DNA of 64,000 bases from Phytopythium helicoides (GCA_024867545.1 JANFNE010000001.1:1116001-1180000), one strand, 5' to 3'; shown: positions 23,448 through 34,161, numbered from the stretch's first letter. The notes: generated by a model not told the origin, from the sequence alone. Made by a program: numbers and translations.

Positions 23448-23963
23448 GCTGGAGAGCGAAGCAGTCGAGGCGAGGCTGTGCTCAGCCTTGGACTCTTAGG
23501 GCCACGCACTTGGAAATTGTATGAGCTAACGTGGAGCTGCCACGGCATTAGTATAACAGTAGTTGCCTTGCTTCCAGTCGAGTAGCGATGACTGCAGACT
23601 CTTTGCGTCATCACAAGGCTTCCGAGTGGGCAATAATCGTTGTGGTGATTATTGCCTATCTGTGAGCAGCATGTTGACTCGAACTTGTGCTTGCAACCGG
23701 AATACAGAGCGGCAAGCACACAAAATAGTCTCGATGGTGATGTGAAAGGATCAGTCGGATCTTAATCGGATCTGTAGTCAATGCTCAGCCGAACATTCCC
23801 AACTAGAACGCAAAGTCTTTGCTCCATTAGACGTTTTACTACGGAAAACCAGGAGCACGAGCGTTCATCTGCACCGACTGGCTGGTGTTGCCAGACTTGT
23901 AGCAATGCCAGACTTGCAGAGCTGCATTCTGGCTGTCAAGTGCGTTCAGATACTGTACAGAGC

Positions 23964-24563
23964 TCACGCCGCGAGCTTCTTGGCGATTTGCGCGAACGAC
24001 TCGCCCTGCACCTCGGCGACGTCAAGTTCGAGCTTGGAGGGCTGACGAGAACCGTCACTGCCGGCAATGGTACCGGCACCCCACGGCGAGCCGCCGTGAA
24101 CTTCGTCGTTGTTGAACAGAAGCGGTGAGCGGAATCCGAGCGGCACGAACGTCAAGCCGTGATGAGCGAGGAAGGTAAGCGTCGTGAGAGCCGTAGTCTC
24201 TTGACCGCCAGCCTGCGTGCCGGTGCTGAAAAAGATTCCCGCTGGCTTACCAACAAGCTCACCGGCAGCCCAGAGACCACCGGTAGCGTCGAAAAGCGCA
24301 CGGGCCTGCGCCGGAGCCGAGCCAAAGCGCGTGGGGAAGCCGAAGAGAATGCCATCGGCCTCCTTTAGCACATCAGGTGTTGCGAGCGGATGATCCTTCT
24401 TAGGAGCCGCATGGAGCTTCTCCAGCACATCAGCACTCAGAGTCTCAGGGATCTGGTAGATAGTGGCGGTGGCACCAGCCTTCTCAACTCCCGCCTTGAC
24501 AGCTTCGGCGAGCTTGGCGATGTGGCCGTAGGTCGAGTAGTAGACGATGGCGATCTTGGCCAT
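23964..24563 (-). CDS. WrbA-type NAD(P)H:quinone oxidoreductase, copy 3
   Basis: A 199-residue copy, uninterrupted, the most upstream of the three in transcription order. It combines copy-1-like segments (LEKLHAAPKKDHP, FGFPTRFGSAPAQ, SPLLFNNDEVHGGSPWGAG) with copy-2-like segments (AGSDGSRQPSK, AQIAKKLAA, STGTQAGGQETT). That mosaic suggests conversion or unequal crossing-over within the cluster. Upstream, TG(T/C)GTCCGAGGAGGAAGATT and the initiator are conserved with the other copies. Confidence 0.93.
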   Translation of the reverse strand: MAKIAIVYYSTYGHIAKLAEAVKAGVEKAGATATIYQIPETLSADVLEKLHAAPKKDHPLATPDVLKEADGILFGFPTRFGSAPAQARALFDATGGLWAAGELVGKPAGIFFSTGTQAGGQETTALTTLTFLAHHGLTFVPLGFRSPLLFNNDEVHGGSPWGAGTIAGSDGSRQPSKLELDVAEVQGESFAQIAKKLAA

Positions 24564-24615
24564 GGTGAGCTGGAGAGGTTGGTAGTGGTGGTGGTCGCTG
24601 TGTGTCCGAGGAGGA

Positions 24616-24631
24616 AGATTGTAGAGTGAGT
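24616..24631 (-). promoter_or_regulatory. Initiator-like element of WrbA copy 3
   Basis: Minus strand ACTCACTCTACAATCT, about 53 bp upstream of the ATG and identical to that of copy 1. Confidence 0.5.
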
Positions 24632-24671
24632 GAGAGGGAGAGAGGGGCCGTCGAAGCGAGGCCGTGCTCAA

Positions 24672-25884
24672 GGCGGCATGCTGGGTTGCTGAGGCGCTCC
24701 CAGCGCCACCTACTTGGAGACTTCAACCACAGCTCGCATGCAGCGATTCAGCATCCGTTTCCGCACGATCGCGTCTCGTCATGGTTATCCTCCGCCCGCG
24801 GCGTCCATTGCCGCCGTCTGCCCGCGATGACACCGTGGTTCGCGCCCGTGTTTGCAGCATCCATCCGCCTGACTGGCGCCGCCGCCCGCTGGTGATTGGC
24901 GAGTCGCCCGCGATTGCGACCGCCCGCTGCTCCTCATCGACTCGCGCGAGCTGCCGCCGGAATCCCCGAGCACGCGATGACGAATCGGCCGCCGCACGCA
25001 GTCGGCCACGTCACTCGCGGCGGCAAATCGCGGAGACTGAGACGACCACCGTCACCACCTTGAAGCGGTGCACCGGCCACGTACCCCATGCACATAACTG
25101 TAGCCGACACGTACCCAATGTAACTAACTGTAACCGACATAAACCCCCAGCAACTAACTGTAACCGATAGTGACTCGACAGGTAGCAAACCGCTTCAGAT
25201 CGATGTGTGGGGCGAATTATGGGGCGCTCCAGATAGGTTTTGCAGTGACTGGAGGAGCGCCGCTGCATGGCCGATTGGAGCTGCTGGTTGCTCACTTCTC
25301 AAGTCGCGCAGCTTGCGATCGACTGACAACCAACGATCAGCGTAGTGACCACAGTCGGAAGTGTATGTTGCGTGTTCGCAGTCCTATTTGCGACAGTCTC
25401 GCGCTCTTTTGGTGCGCGCGGGACTTACAAGCGGCTGCAAAAGCGAACGTTTATACCAGCGGCGCGTCCTGTTGAGTTTGCGGCCCCGCTCCTCCCAGAG
25501 GGGCCGCGCAATTGAGGACGCAACATCCACAGCGCTAGCAGGATTTCATCATGTAGGAAAAGTAATCGTCGGTCGCTAGCAGAAAGAGAGATATCAGCTC
25601 CCCCACATGGGTTGATCGGTGTCCGCGATTCAATAGTCAAAGCCTACCTATTGCTGACGCTGGTGGCGTGGTCAACCATGGCAACGAGTAGAGAACCCTG
25701 TAAATCCAGCTTGATAAGAGAGCAATGCCGCCGTGAAAGCCTGAGTTCTTAGCAGTCAACGCCGACGGCTCGAAGGAGGGCAACACAAAGCTTCATTCAA
25801 TAGTGCGCACTGGCGGGTCTGGCCGCGCTAAAGTGGCGGCGGCGGCTGTCCAACTGCCAGAGCTGTCGACCGAGCGCGCGGCGC
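24672..25884. other. Intergenic region, 1.2 kb, no convincing gene
   Basis: GC-rich sequence between WrbA copy 3 and SKP1. Open frames here are short, have biased composition (Arg/Ser/Pro) and no recognisable domain. The only structure noticed is the 30-bp repeat at 25079-25168. Confidence 0.6.
25079..25168 (+). repeat. Three 30-bp direct repeats with paired MYB-like sites
   Basis: The core TAACTGTARCCGAYA recurs at 25095, 25125 and 25155, an exact 30-bp spacing. Each unit holds TAACTG and, in two of three, AACCG, both of which resemble the YAACKG MYB recognition element. The repeat lies 0.5 kb upstream of WrbA copy 3 and 1.3 kb from the SKP1 start, and lies on the far side of SKP1's stop. 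Confidence 0.7.
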
Positions 25885-26533
25885 CTAAGCCTCCTCGCAC
25901 CACTTGTTCTCTTCCCGGATCTGCGCCTCCTCCTCGGGCGTAAAGTCGTTGACAATGTTGAACGTCTCGCGGATCTCCTGCGGCGTCTTGCCCTTGATCA
26001 TGCTGGCCACCTTGGCGCACGCCAGGTCCAGCAGGCTCTTGATGTCCATGTAGTTGGCCGCCAGGATGAGCTCGAACAAAATGTCCTGCTCAATGTCCAC
26101 GAAGTTTGCGTCCCAGTCCGATACCACGTCGTGCATGTCGGCGCTCTTGAGCGGCTGCAGGAGTCCGTTAGCTGCTGCCCGAGCGCTGGTCATCACCAAC
26201 CAGCCGCACGCACCTTCTCGATTTCGCGCATGGGGTTGTTGTGGTGGTGGCTGCAGAACTCGATCACCTTGGACAGCACGGGGCTCTTGACGTTGGGGAG
26301 CGGGATCTCCTGCACCTCGTCGTCGTCCTGCTCGTCTGCGCGCGCCAGTCAGCCCCGCCCTCGGCCAGCACCCGCCGAAAAACCACCCGCTCACCCGAGA
26401 TCAGCGTCTTCACGAGCTCGCTCATGGCCGCCACGCTGCGCGACACCTCGAAGCTGTCGCCGTCCATCGACACGAGGTTCACCTTGCGCGCATCCTCCTC
26501 GGCGTGCGGCGCGTCCTGAGCTGCGTCGGCCAT
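25885..26533 (-). CDS. SKP1: SKP1, SCF ubiquitin-ligase adaptor
   Basis: SKP1 links F-box proteins to cullin-1. Exons 26395-26533, 26214-26335 and 25885-26154 are separated by two 59-bp introns and give 176 residues. The POZ-like N-terminal fold is seen in [20 protein letters not shown], and [20 protein letters not shown]. The C-terminal F-box-binding part contains [38 protein letters not shown] and [20 protein letters not shown], ending in KWCEEA, close to the WAFE-type end of most SKP1 but with C-E-E in place of A-F-E. Both introns keep phase. It is divergent from the GATA/PHD gene. Confidence 0.95.
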
Positions 26534-26960
26534 GGTCGCTGGGGGTCGAGTGCGTCACGAAGAATCCGCTAATCTGCCGCTCGGCTTCGTTTCTTTCTGC
26601 CGCGGTCGGAATCCCCCCGCGCGTCGCCCGGAAACCCGATTTCAACCCGAAACCACTTGACGTTTGTATCGACCGCCCAGCGCTATGGGCGTTTGTATGG
26701 CGCTCGGCTGCTCGCGGGGGATCCAACGGCCGCGCGCGAGTTGCCGCCCTCTATACCACGATTTACGCGCGGAATTAGCAGCCGGCTAATCCCCGCCCAG
26801 GCTCGGAGCGGCCCGCTCGCGCCTCTTTTTCCGCGTCGAGACGCGCGGGTTTGCGCGCCTCTGCGCCATTTTGGCCAATCCGCGCGCCGGATTTCGCGCG
26901 CGAATTGGCCGCCCCCCGCCTTCCTTCGCCGACGTCAACCAACGCCCAGCCGCCGCCGCC

Positions 26961-28785
26961 ATGCCCGCCACTGTCGCCGCTTCCGATGACGCGCTCGTGG
27001 TCGACGCGCTGGGGCTGGCGCTCGACCGCGAGGCCGCGCGCGCGCAGCTCCTCGCGCGCTACGCGGCCTCCGACCAGCTGCCGGCCGTGAGCGAGGCCAC
27101 GCTGCGCGTCGACGCCGAGCTCGAGCTGCTGCGCCGCCGCTGCTTCGCCGAGCGCAACGCGCGCTGGGGCTTCGCCACGCCCGCCGCGCTCGCGCACGCG
27201 CCGGCCGTCGAGCCCGCGTGGGACCCGCAGCCGGCCAACGACAAGCTCGCGCTGCTGGCCGCGGCGGATGCGGCCGCCAGGAAGCCCGGCGCGCTGGCCG
27301 CCAGCCTCGCGCCCGCCGTGCCCAGGCCCGCGCTCGACGGCTTCCCTGTCGGCGAGTTCGTGCGGGACCGGCCGTGGCCGCCCAAGGAGTTCGGCGTCAA
27401 GTCCATCATCAAGCCCATACGCTCCAAGGGCGGGAAGCGCAAGTCGGCCGCCGCGATCATTGCGGCGGCGGCGGCGGCCGCGGCCGCGGCGGCGCAGACG
27501 CCGTCCTCGCCCTTCCCGAGGGCATGCGTGGACTGCAAGACGCAGTCGACGCCTCTGTGGCGCTCGCGCGTGATCAAGAAGATGATCACCGTGCCCGTCG
27601 CGGTGGCGCCGACGATTCCTGGCGTCACGGTGCTGCCAGACGGAACGCTGCAGGCCGCCAACGGGAGTGGCGTCCCCACTACGACGACGCGCCAGCAAGA
27701 GGTTGAAGAACACCTGGACCTGTGCATGCAGTGCTACCTTAAGACCGAGCGGAAGGACCTGTTCGAGCGGAGGAAGCATGACAAGTCCCGGAAGGAGCGT
27801 GACCGCCGAGACCGCGCTGCAGCAGAGAAGAAGCAACTGCAGCAATTAAAGAAACAACAAAAACGGCAGCAGCAGAAGCAGCAGCAGCAAGAAGCGCAAG
27901 CGGTAGCAAACCCGGCTGCCAGTGCCGACTCAGCGCTCAACAGTCAGAGCGGAGTAGTCGAACCTCCAGTCATTCTGAAATTCACAAAGGACGAGCTCGA
28001 TGTTGCGCTGGAGAGGAATGTATTGAGGAAGGAAAAGAAGAAAAGCCACCACGACAAGAAGAAGAAGAAGAAGAAAAAGAGAAAGCTCGAGCACTATGAG
28101 GATTCTGACACGGATGGATTGACTCCGATGCCATCGCCGCCGCAGATGGCTCGATATGAGTACGCCGATATCGCGCATTCCTCTTTCGATGAAAGCGGCT
28201 CATTTGAGCACCAGCGCGTTGCCGTGGAAGAACAACCTGTAGTCGATAGCGACGCAGATAGATCCCGGAGCAAGCGGAAGAGAGACTCGAAGACCAAGCG
28301 AAGCGATGGAGGTTCAAGCAAGAAACGACGAAGTACTGAGAGCTCAGCGGTCAATTCCCACCCAACTGTCTCAATCCCACCACCGGTGCCAACACCAACA
28401 CCCTCGCGCTCTTCGCGATCTAAAGTGGTTGCCGCACCAACTGCACCAGTTGTCACGCCAAACTCATTGAAAAAGAAGCGAAGTCGGGGCAAGAAAGAAT
28501 CCGACCGTGAGCGCGAGCTTCGTGCATTGGGGCAGTACTGTCCTGTTTGCAACGAAGTGTATGAAGACGATGATGACAGCAGCTTTGTGTGCTGTGACTC
28601 GTGTGAAATGTGGGTGCACACGGCGTGCGACACAACTTTAACTCCGTACGTGATTGATACGGCGACTTCTGAGCTGTTTTATGAGTTTGTCCTGACATGT
28701 GTTTTTTTGTGTGTGTAGAGCTATTGTTGCTGCTCTTGCGAATCCAGACGAGAAGTACATCTGCCCTCTTTGCGCTGGTCGTTGA
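26961..28785 (+). CDS. GATA-like zinc finger and PHD finger protein
   Basis: A nuclear, probably chromatin-associated protein of about 585 residues. ATG 26961 sits in GCCGCCATGC. The first third is Ala-rich and includes a polyalanine run. A GATA-like finger follows: CVDCKTQSTPLWR, then 62 residues after the second Cys, then LCMQCYLK. Then come Lys/Arg/Gln-rich stretches (likely nuclear signals), and a C-terminal PHD finger: CPVC, CCDSCEMWVHTAC and, after a 73-bp intron (28646-28718), ANPDEKYICPLCAGR and stop at 28785. The spliced PHD has the Cys4-His-Cys3 order. PHD fingers often read histone H3 tails and GATA fingers bind DNA; the target is unknown. The two GATA Cys pairs are usually about 17-20 apart, so the loop is an insertion. 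Confidence 0.8.
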
Positions 28786-28955
28786 GAAAAATGATTCAAT
28801 TCAGAACACCTGCACCAGACTTCGAGGCAAGAGAGACCACAGTGGATGTAATGTTAATTCGAGCATTCTCCATGCGAGCTCGCCGTGTTTTTGCCGTCTA
28901 AATTCACTAGGCACGCGTGCTAGTCCTGTCCTTCCTCAATCTAGCCTTTGTACGT

Positions 28956-31900
28956 TTATCGACGTTCATTGTCGACACTTTGAGTTTTTGAGGCAATTGC
29001 TCGCGCACTCTCACGTTTGACATGCTCTCGCTCACGCCGGACCTTCTCCTGTATGTCTCGCGGCGTCGCTGGGATCACGACTTGCATCCAGCCTTTGAGC
29101 GCCAACAGTGCATGCTCGACTGCAAAGATCAGCCAGACTTTTCCTGCGCCTGATATGCTGCTGCTCAGCCTCTCAACTAGCGTTGTAGTGAGCGCAATGT
29201 TGAGGCAGTTGGTAAGCACGGCAAGCACGCTCATAAGCTGCAGCACAGGAAACCAAATTCCAATCCCGCTGGCTTTGCGCGCGATCGGCCGCTGCTTGGC
29301 ATGACACAGTTTGAACGCGTTGGCGCGAAGCTCAAACACATTGTTGGCAAGTGCTAGCACCGGGGCGAGCGGAAATGCCAACGAGAAGAAAGACACATAT
29401 CCAAATTGCAATAGTAGCTCGGTGTAGTCCTGGAAAGTGTCGTAGGTGGGTAGTGCAGCTTCTTCCCACGCTCGATCAGATGCCTGCTCCAACCGAACGC
29501 ATTGCTCGTGTACCAGAGCGTTATTCTGCTGAGGGAGCTGCCTCCACGCTGCCATATTCACGCCCGATGCATCGATCACTCCGTGGTCTCCTACGTCATT
29601 CTTGCTGAATGACAATGGGCCTGACGGAGTGTTAAATACTGTGGAGCGACTAAACTGAGCGTTCGCAGCACGTCGGCGCTTTTGTGCTCTCATCCGGCGT
29701 TGTATAAATGGAAGGAATGTCTCGCTCGCATGCTTCCAGAGCTGTCCAGTGACCATAAAGGATGCTAGCTGGATAGCAACACGTAGCAAGCTGTCGGCTC
29801 TAGTTGCATCAATACCATCTAGATCCCCGCTTGTCCCAGAACCGGTAGTGAAACTGGAGTTGTTTGTCGATGAGGAAGTAGCGCTCGCAAATGCGTAGTA
29901 GTACAAGGACGCAAACACATGCACAAAGCGAAACGAGAAAACCTTGAGAATGAGGTGGCTCTGGTACTGCGTTTCGGTCTCGTGGTTTTCCCAGTCATTC
30001 ATCCGACGAGCAAGCGCGGTAAAGACAACATCAAGCACTGGGATAAGCAAGCCATAGAGTACTGGCGTGATTAGCAGATAGAACCAAAAGTCGGCATCCA
30101 TGCCTAGATCCGCAAGTTGCCTCAGGTTCTCGAGGGTGAGTGTGCCGTGAGCTAGCTCATTTGCTACTCCTTTGGCTAGGTGAGATGCTGCTAATCGCGT
30201 TGTCAAAGCTTGTCGTGCCAATTTATCACGCGTTGAAAAAGCCAAAAACGTCAATACGACGACAGCGGTGATGCACAACATCACACTTGGTACAGTTGCG
30301 CAATATTTGATGTATCGTTTCCACGCTGGGTAATGTCGCTCAAACGTTGGTGATGGAGGAATAGTCGAGCTATCTTTTTCAGGATTTCCAACTGAAGTAC
30401 CAAAGTTGCCTTTGATCGGATCACCATAATATTCTGGTCTTGTGGTCTCACCTTCCTCGTAGCCGAGCGTTCCCCAGCGATACGACAATCGAGCTGCTTG
30501 CCTCTGCCATGCAATTAAAAACGCCGATGTCCACAGCGCCATGAATAAGGAGTACAATGGAGCAGCCGGGTGATCGAGCTTCTGTGAGTGTACTTGAAGA
30601 GCAAACAGCACAGATCCGGCCACACTCGGAATGACCAGCCAGCGCGTGTACATTTCGGTCCAAGCAAAGTAAAAGGCAACTTTTTCGCCAAAGTATTGTG
30701 CAACATGGTCGATCGGCTGGTCCAGTGCATGTTGGAGAAGACGACCGCATCTGTACTTATCTGCAGTGAACACAAGATGAGATGAAGAGTGTTTTACGTC
30801 TCGGTGTTGAGTGGTCTGTTTCTGGATACTCATTTTCACTTCATCAGCTGTCGTTGTTGCTGAAACAAAAGATGATCGGCGCCAATAAGTAACCCACTGC
30901 TGCCTGAGAACACCAAGATCGTATTTATGGAGCGGATACATCTTCATGACGTATTTGGCGCGAAGTGGGCAGGTTTCATTGAGCCCTGCTCCACCGGTAA
31001 CCACATCACGTGTGTTACCAAGGTCGTCCACAGGAGCAGTCAGGAGCCAGTGAACTATGCTCTGTTTTTCGCTGTCGATAAAGCGCACTTGATGCCCATC
31101 AAATGCGGCAAACGTCTCACGCAAATCTCTCGAAAACTCCATCCAAATGCCGTCGAACCGTCGAACTTTGCGCATGCGCATTCGCTCAGCACCGCGCTCA
31201 AGAACATGTGGCGGTGCCTTTACTTTTAGGAGCGTTTGCTTTCCGTCTAATGAGAGCAGTCGTTTGACCTCGAGCCCTGCGCGCATGATGCGATGCACAA
31301 TAAGTTCGCGTCCGCTAATAATTGGTTTGTACTTGTTGGGAATATTGAGAACAGAAGCTCCTAGCACAAGGTCCGTTGCGCTCACGGAATTTACCACTGG
31401 CTTGTTCATGCTGGAAGTTTCATGAGACGGATCTGTCTTCACAATCGACTCTGAGTCATCAATCGAAAAATGCAATCGCTCTTCGACCTTGGACGGCTTC
31501 AAAAGAATAGCAAAGTCGTATTCGTCGTTTTGGCAAGAGAGCTCCCCGACACGCTCTGTCGAGTCTCCATTGTCACAACTATTGTCGTGTTCGTCTTGGT
31601 TGTTCCGGATAGATTGGACATGATTCGATTGGCCTTGATTTCTGGCTTGATAATCAGAGGACTTTGAGGATGCATCACAAGCGCCATCAGCTGCAATGAT
31701 GTCTTCATTTGAGGAGCTGGGATATGCCAATGGCACTGTCTCATTGGAATCACATGTTCTCCCATCGATTTCACTACCTTGAAAATAAAAACACCTTGGG
31801 ATGGCCTTGTTGGGCGATGTGTGTGGTGATGAGGCGTTATACTCTGTGGCATTTGATGATTCGTCAATGCCAAAATAGTCCTCGCGTGTCCGCCGGAGTA

Positions 31901-32393
31901 ATGTTGCGGTCAATACTTGTTGATGTACCTTGGGTGGTGAAAGACGTGGTGGAGATGATGTCGACAAGTTGGTATCTCTCCTTGGAATGGACGTTCTGCG
32001 GCGACACTCAGACTTTGTGCTGGTGCATTCTGAGTTGAAAGTGTTTTCGCTGTCACCTTCCACAACAGTGGATTCGAGCCGAGTTGGCGACTGGCTCATC
32101 CGGAATGGAGCTGACGTCATTGGATTTTTTGCGTCATGAATTGTTAGCACTGTGTGTTCTTTGATCATCGGGACTAGGCTTTGAGCATGCATCGCTTTGA
32201 TGGGGGTAGTAATAGGAAGTAGGCGGGCCATCGGGTTAGCCGCCACATTTCGGTCAGGAGCTTGGTTGCACAAGGAAAGAGTTGTTGTCAGGGGATACTC
32301 TGCGGAGGGGTTCACGACGCGAACATTTCTGCGGTTCCCCATGTTTAATGCTTGAGCGACAGCACTTGCCGCAACAGCATTCTCGCCCGTCAT
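28956..32393 (-). CDS. Anoctamin/TMEM16-family membrane protein
   Basis: A single uninterrupted frame of 1,145 residues. The first ~430 residues are Ser/Asp/Asn-rich and low in conservation. The anoctamin core follows: VAFYFAWTEMYTRWLVIPSV, LWTSAFLIAWQRQAARLSYRWG, EEGETTRPEYYG, several membrane spans, TELLLQFGYVSFFSLAFPLA and ANNVFELRANAFKL. TMEM16 proteins are Ca2+-gated chloride channels or lipid scramblases. In TM8 the usual E-x3-D calcium ligands (as in NNxxEIRLDA) read E-x3-N here, from my memory of the family alignment. The start could also be Met 18 (32342). The gene is upstream in the same direction as no close neighbour; BT1 transporter lies 158 bp away on the same strand. Confidence 0.87.
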   Translation of the reverse strand: MTGENAVAASAVAQALNMGNRRNVRVVNPSAEYPLTTTLSLCNQAPDRNVAANPMARLLPITTPIKAMHAQSLVPMIKEHTVLTIHDAKNPMTSAPFRMSQSPTRLESTVVEGDSENTFNSECTSTKSECRRRTSIPRRDTNLSTSSPPRLSPPKVHQQVLTATLLRRTREDYFGIDESSNATEYNASSPHTSPNKAIPRCFYFQGSEIDGRTCDSNETVPLAYPSSSNEDIIAADGACDASSKSSDYQARNQGQSNHVQSIRNNQDEHDNSCDNGDSTERVGELSCQNDEYDFAILLKPSKVEERLHFSIDDSESIVKTDPSHETSSMNKPVVNSVSATDLVLGASVLNIPNKYKPIISGRELIVHRIMRAGLEVKRLLSLDGKQTLLKVKAPPHVLERGAERMRMRKVRRFDGIWMEFSRDLRETFAAFDGHQVRFIDSEKQSIVHWLLTAPVDDLGNTRDVVTGGAGLNETCPLRAKYVMKMYPLHKYDLGVLRQQWVTYWRRSSFVSATTTADEVKMSIQKQTTQHRDVKHSSSHLVFTADKYRCGRLLQHALDQPIDHVAQYFGEKVAFYFAWTEMYTRWLVIPSVAGSVLFALQVHSQKLDHPAAPLYSLFMALWTSAFLIAWQRQAARLSYRWGTLGYEEGETTRPEYYGDPIKGNFGTSVGNPEKDSSTIPPSPTFERHYPAWKRYIKYCATVPSVMLCITAVVVLTFLAFSTRDKLARQALTTRLAASHLAKGVANELAHGTLTLENLRQLADLGMDADFWFYLLITPVLYGLLIPVLDVVFTALARRMNDWENHETETQYQSHLILKVFSFRFVHVFASLYYYAFASATSSSTNNSSFTTGSGTSGDLDGIDATRADSLLRVAIQLASFMVTGQLWKHASETFLPFIQRRMRAQKRRRAANAQFSRSTVFNTPSGPLSFSKNDVGDHGVIDASGVNMAAWRQLPQQNNALVHEQCVRLEQASDRAWEEAALPTYDTFQDYTELLLQFGYVSFFSLAFPLAPVLALANNVFELRANAFKLCHAKQRPIARKASGIGIWFPVLQLMSVLAVLTNCLNIALTTTLVERLSSSISGAGKVWLIFAVEHALLALKGWMQVVIPATPRDIQEKVRREREHVKRESARAIASKTQSVDNERR

Positions 32394-32550
32394 CGCTGCC
32401 TAGACGCAGCAGCGAAGACGTTGGCAAGAGCGGTTGTGGCTTTCACAGAAAGATGTTGGATTCGGTGACGCTGATAACGGACGTGTTATTATTAGCTAGA
32501 GTTGTGGGTCGGATTGTCATACTTGCTGAGCACTGGGAAACTGCATCGTA

Positions 32551-34161
32551 TCATTCACAGCCGCTACCTCCGACAAGGAAATGACATGGTTGAATCACAG
32601 CAAGTAGACTGAGCGACAACACCCAGACAAATCCGAACGCGTAAAAAAACACGATGACAGCGCCCCATCTGGCAGACAGATCGTTCAGCAATGCCGCTTG
32701 CTCTTGTCTCCCAGGAGGTAGCAGTCGAGACGTCAGTGCTAATGGGAGTAGTGGGATGATGCTGGTCAGGATTGACAACTTCCAAACACCAGAAAAGTCG
32801 TGTCGCTCCAGATCTGACAGCTCGACTGGCCACACGAGGAGCAACATGTTGGAAACAGTGTTTGCAAACGCATGAGCGAGATTGGTGATGCTGGTGAGCA
32901 GTGCAAATGCAACGCCTTCTTGGTTTTCAGGGCAAACCGCGACAAACATTACGGCTAGAGGTAGGTACTGGAAGCCACGGGCAAAGGAGACGACTGCAGT
33001 ATCACCAACGGCGAACCAGAATGCGGAAATGCTGACGTAGTCGTTGACTCCAAACACGAGCAAAATGTTCAAAGCCGAAAAGATCGCGACTACAGCTCCC
33101 GTGACATAGTACACATAGTGCCAGGGACTGGGATACTTGTGCACCACGTACTCTCGGTAGCAGTAAATGGATGCGAATGTGACACTAGCTCCAACTGCAG
33201 CCATCGCCCCGTACTGAAATGCATTGAAGTGAAAAGCGACTTTCAAATAGTTTCCCCACGCTGCGTTGTGAACGAGACAACTGTTGACTAACACGAGGAA
33301 GCAGACCGGCTGCCAAGTTGCCCGTCGCTGGAGCATCTGCCACAATCCGTCAAGCTGTTGTCTCACAGGTGGAACAGCAGAGACAGTTGGCTCAATCATG
33401 ACTGCAATTGACGGGACAACCGTTAAGATCGGGAACACAGCGAGGAAACCGAATTGTTGCGCCATTGAAATGCCGATTCCCCATTGTTCTTGATTGCTTA
33501 GTAACGCGCCACACCAATACCCGACCATCTCACTCAAGAAGCGACACATGTAGACCGTCGACTGGGTACTCCCTGGGACAGATTCTTGTTTGCAAAGCAC
33601 GCGATGAGCCACCAGAGCATCGCTCATGACGTCAGCCATCACAATCCCAACCATCGCACCAGACAGCAGTAGCGTAAAAGTCACAACTGTCAGCGACTCG
33701 CCGTTGACACATAAAAGCACATGGAAGAAGGAGCTGATGGCGCAGCCGAGCAGCAAATACGGCTTGAAGCGCTTCCCTCGAAGTGGAAAGTTGTCAGGGA
33801 GCACGCCAAACAGGACCTTGAATGTCCACGGCAATGCGCGGACAACTGAGATCGTATTGAGCTGGGCATCGGAAGCCCCGAGCTGCCGTGGAAAGTACTC
33901 CATATACGCGGTCGGGAAGGAGAGAAGCAACCCCGTGTAGATGTATGTGATGGGGATCGCGATCGAGTCCATGCTCCACAGCGAGTACTCGTCCACCACA
34001 GAAGGCTCAGATGTCTTCCAGGCGCGCGGAATGTACACGAGGGGGCCAACATCCGTTCGCAGAGGTGGAGATCGAGGCACTCGATCCTGAAACTGCACGT
34101 AGCTTGTGACGTCTGAAGGCCCTGAGTCCGGCGTGGCTCCATTTTCATCAGGCTGGTTCAT
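32551..34161 (-). CDS. BT1 (folate-biopterin) family transporter, major facilitator superfamily
   Basis: A 536-residue intronless membrane protein. Family signatures are LPWTFKVLFGVLPDNFPLRG (BT1 proteins read P-W-x-x-K-x-x-x-G near TM2), KRFKPYLLLGCAISS, and GIVMADVMSDALVAHR, which matches the MADVxxDALV loop of BT1 members. About twelve hydrophobic segments are visible. In kinetoplastids and plants BT1 proteins carry folates, pteridines or S-adenosylmethionine; oomycetes have a large family with unknown substrates, so the substrate here is not assigned. No break or odd codon use seen. Confidence 0.88.
   Translation of the reverse strand: MNQPDENGATPDSGPSDVTSYVQFQDRVPRSPPLRTDVGPLVYIPRAWKTSEPSVVDEYSLWSMDSIAIPITYIYTGLLLSFPTAYMEYFPRQLGASDAQLNTISVVRALPWTFKVLFGVLPDNFPLRGKRFKPYLLLGCAISSFFHVLLCVNGESLTVVTFTLLLSGAMVGIVMADVMSDALVAHRVLCKQESVPGSTQSTVYMCRFLSEMVGYWCGALLSNQEQWGIGISMAQQFGFLAVFPILTVVPSIAVMIEPTVSAVPPVRQQLDGLWQMLQRRATWQPVCFLVLVNSCLVHNAAWGNYLKVAFHFNAFQYGAMAAVGASVTFASIYCYREYVVHKYPSPWHYVYYVTGAVVAIFSALNILLVFGVNDYVSISAFWFAVGDTAVVSFARGFQYLPLAVMFVAVCPENQEGVAFALLTSITNLAHAFANTVSNMLLLVWPVELSDLERHDFSGVWKLSILTSIIPLLPLALTSRLLPPGRQEQAALLNDLSARWGAVIVFFYAFGFVWVLSLSLLAVIQPCHFLVGGSGCE

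Noticed and set aside
24602..25170. Overlapping open frames upstream of WrbA copy 3
   Set aside because: Biased Arg/Ser/Pro composition, no domain and overlap with the WrbA leader.
26775..27845. A 356-codon minus-strand frame
   Set aside because: Antisense to the GATA/PHD gene, GC-driven, no recognisable domain.
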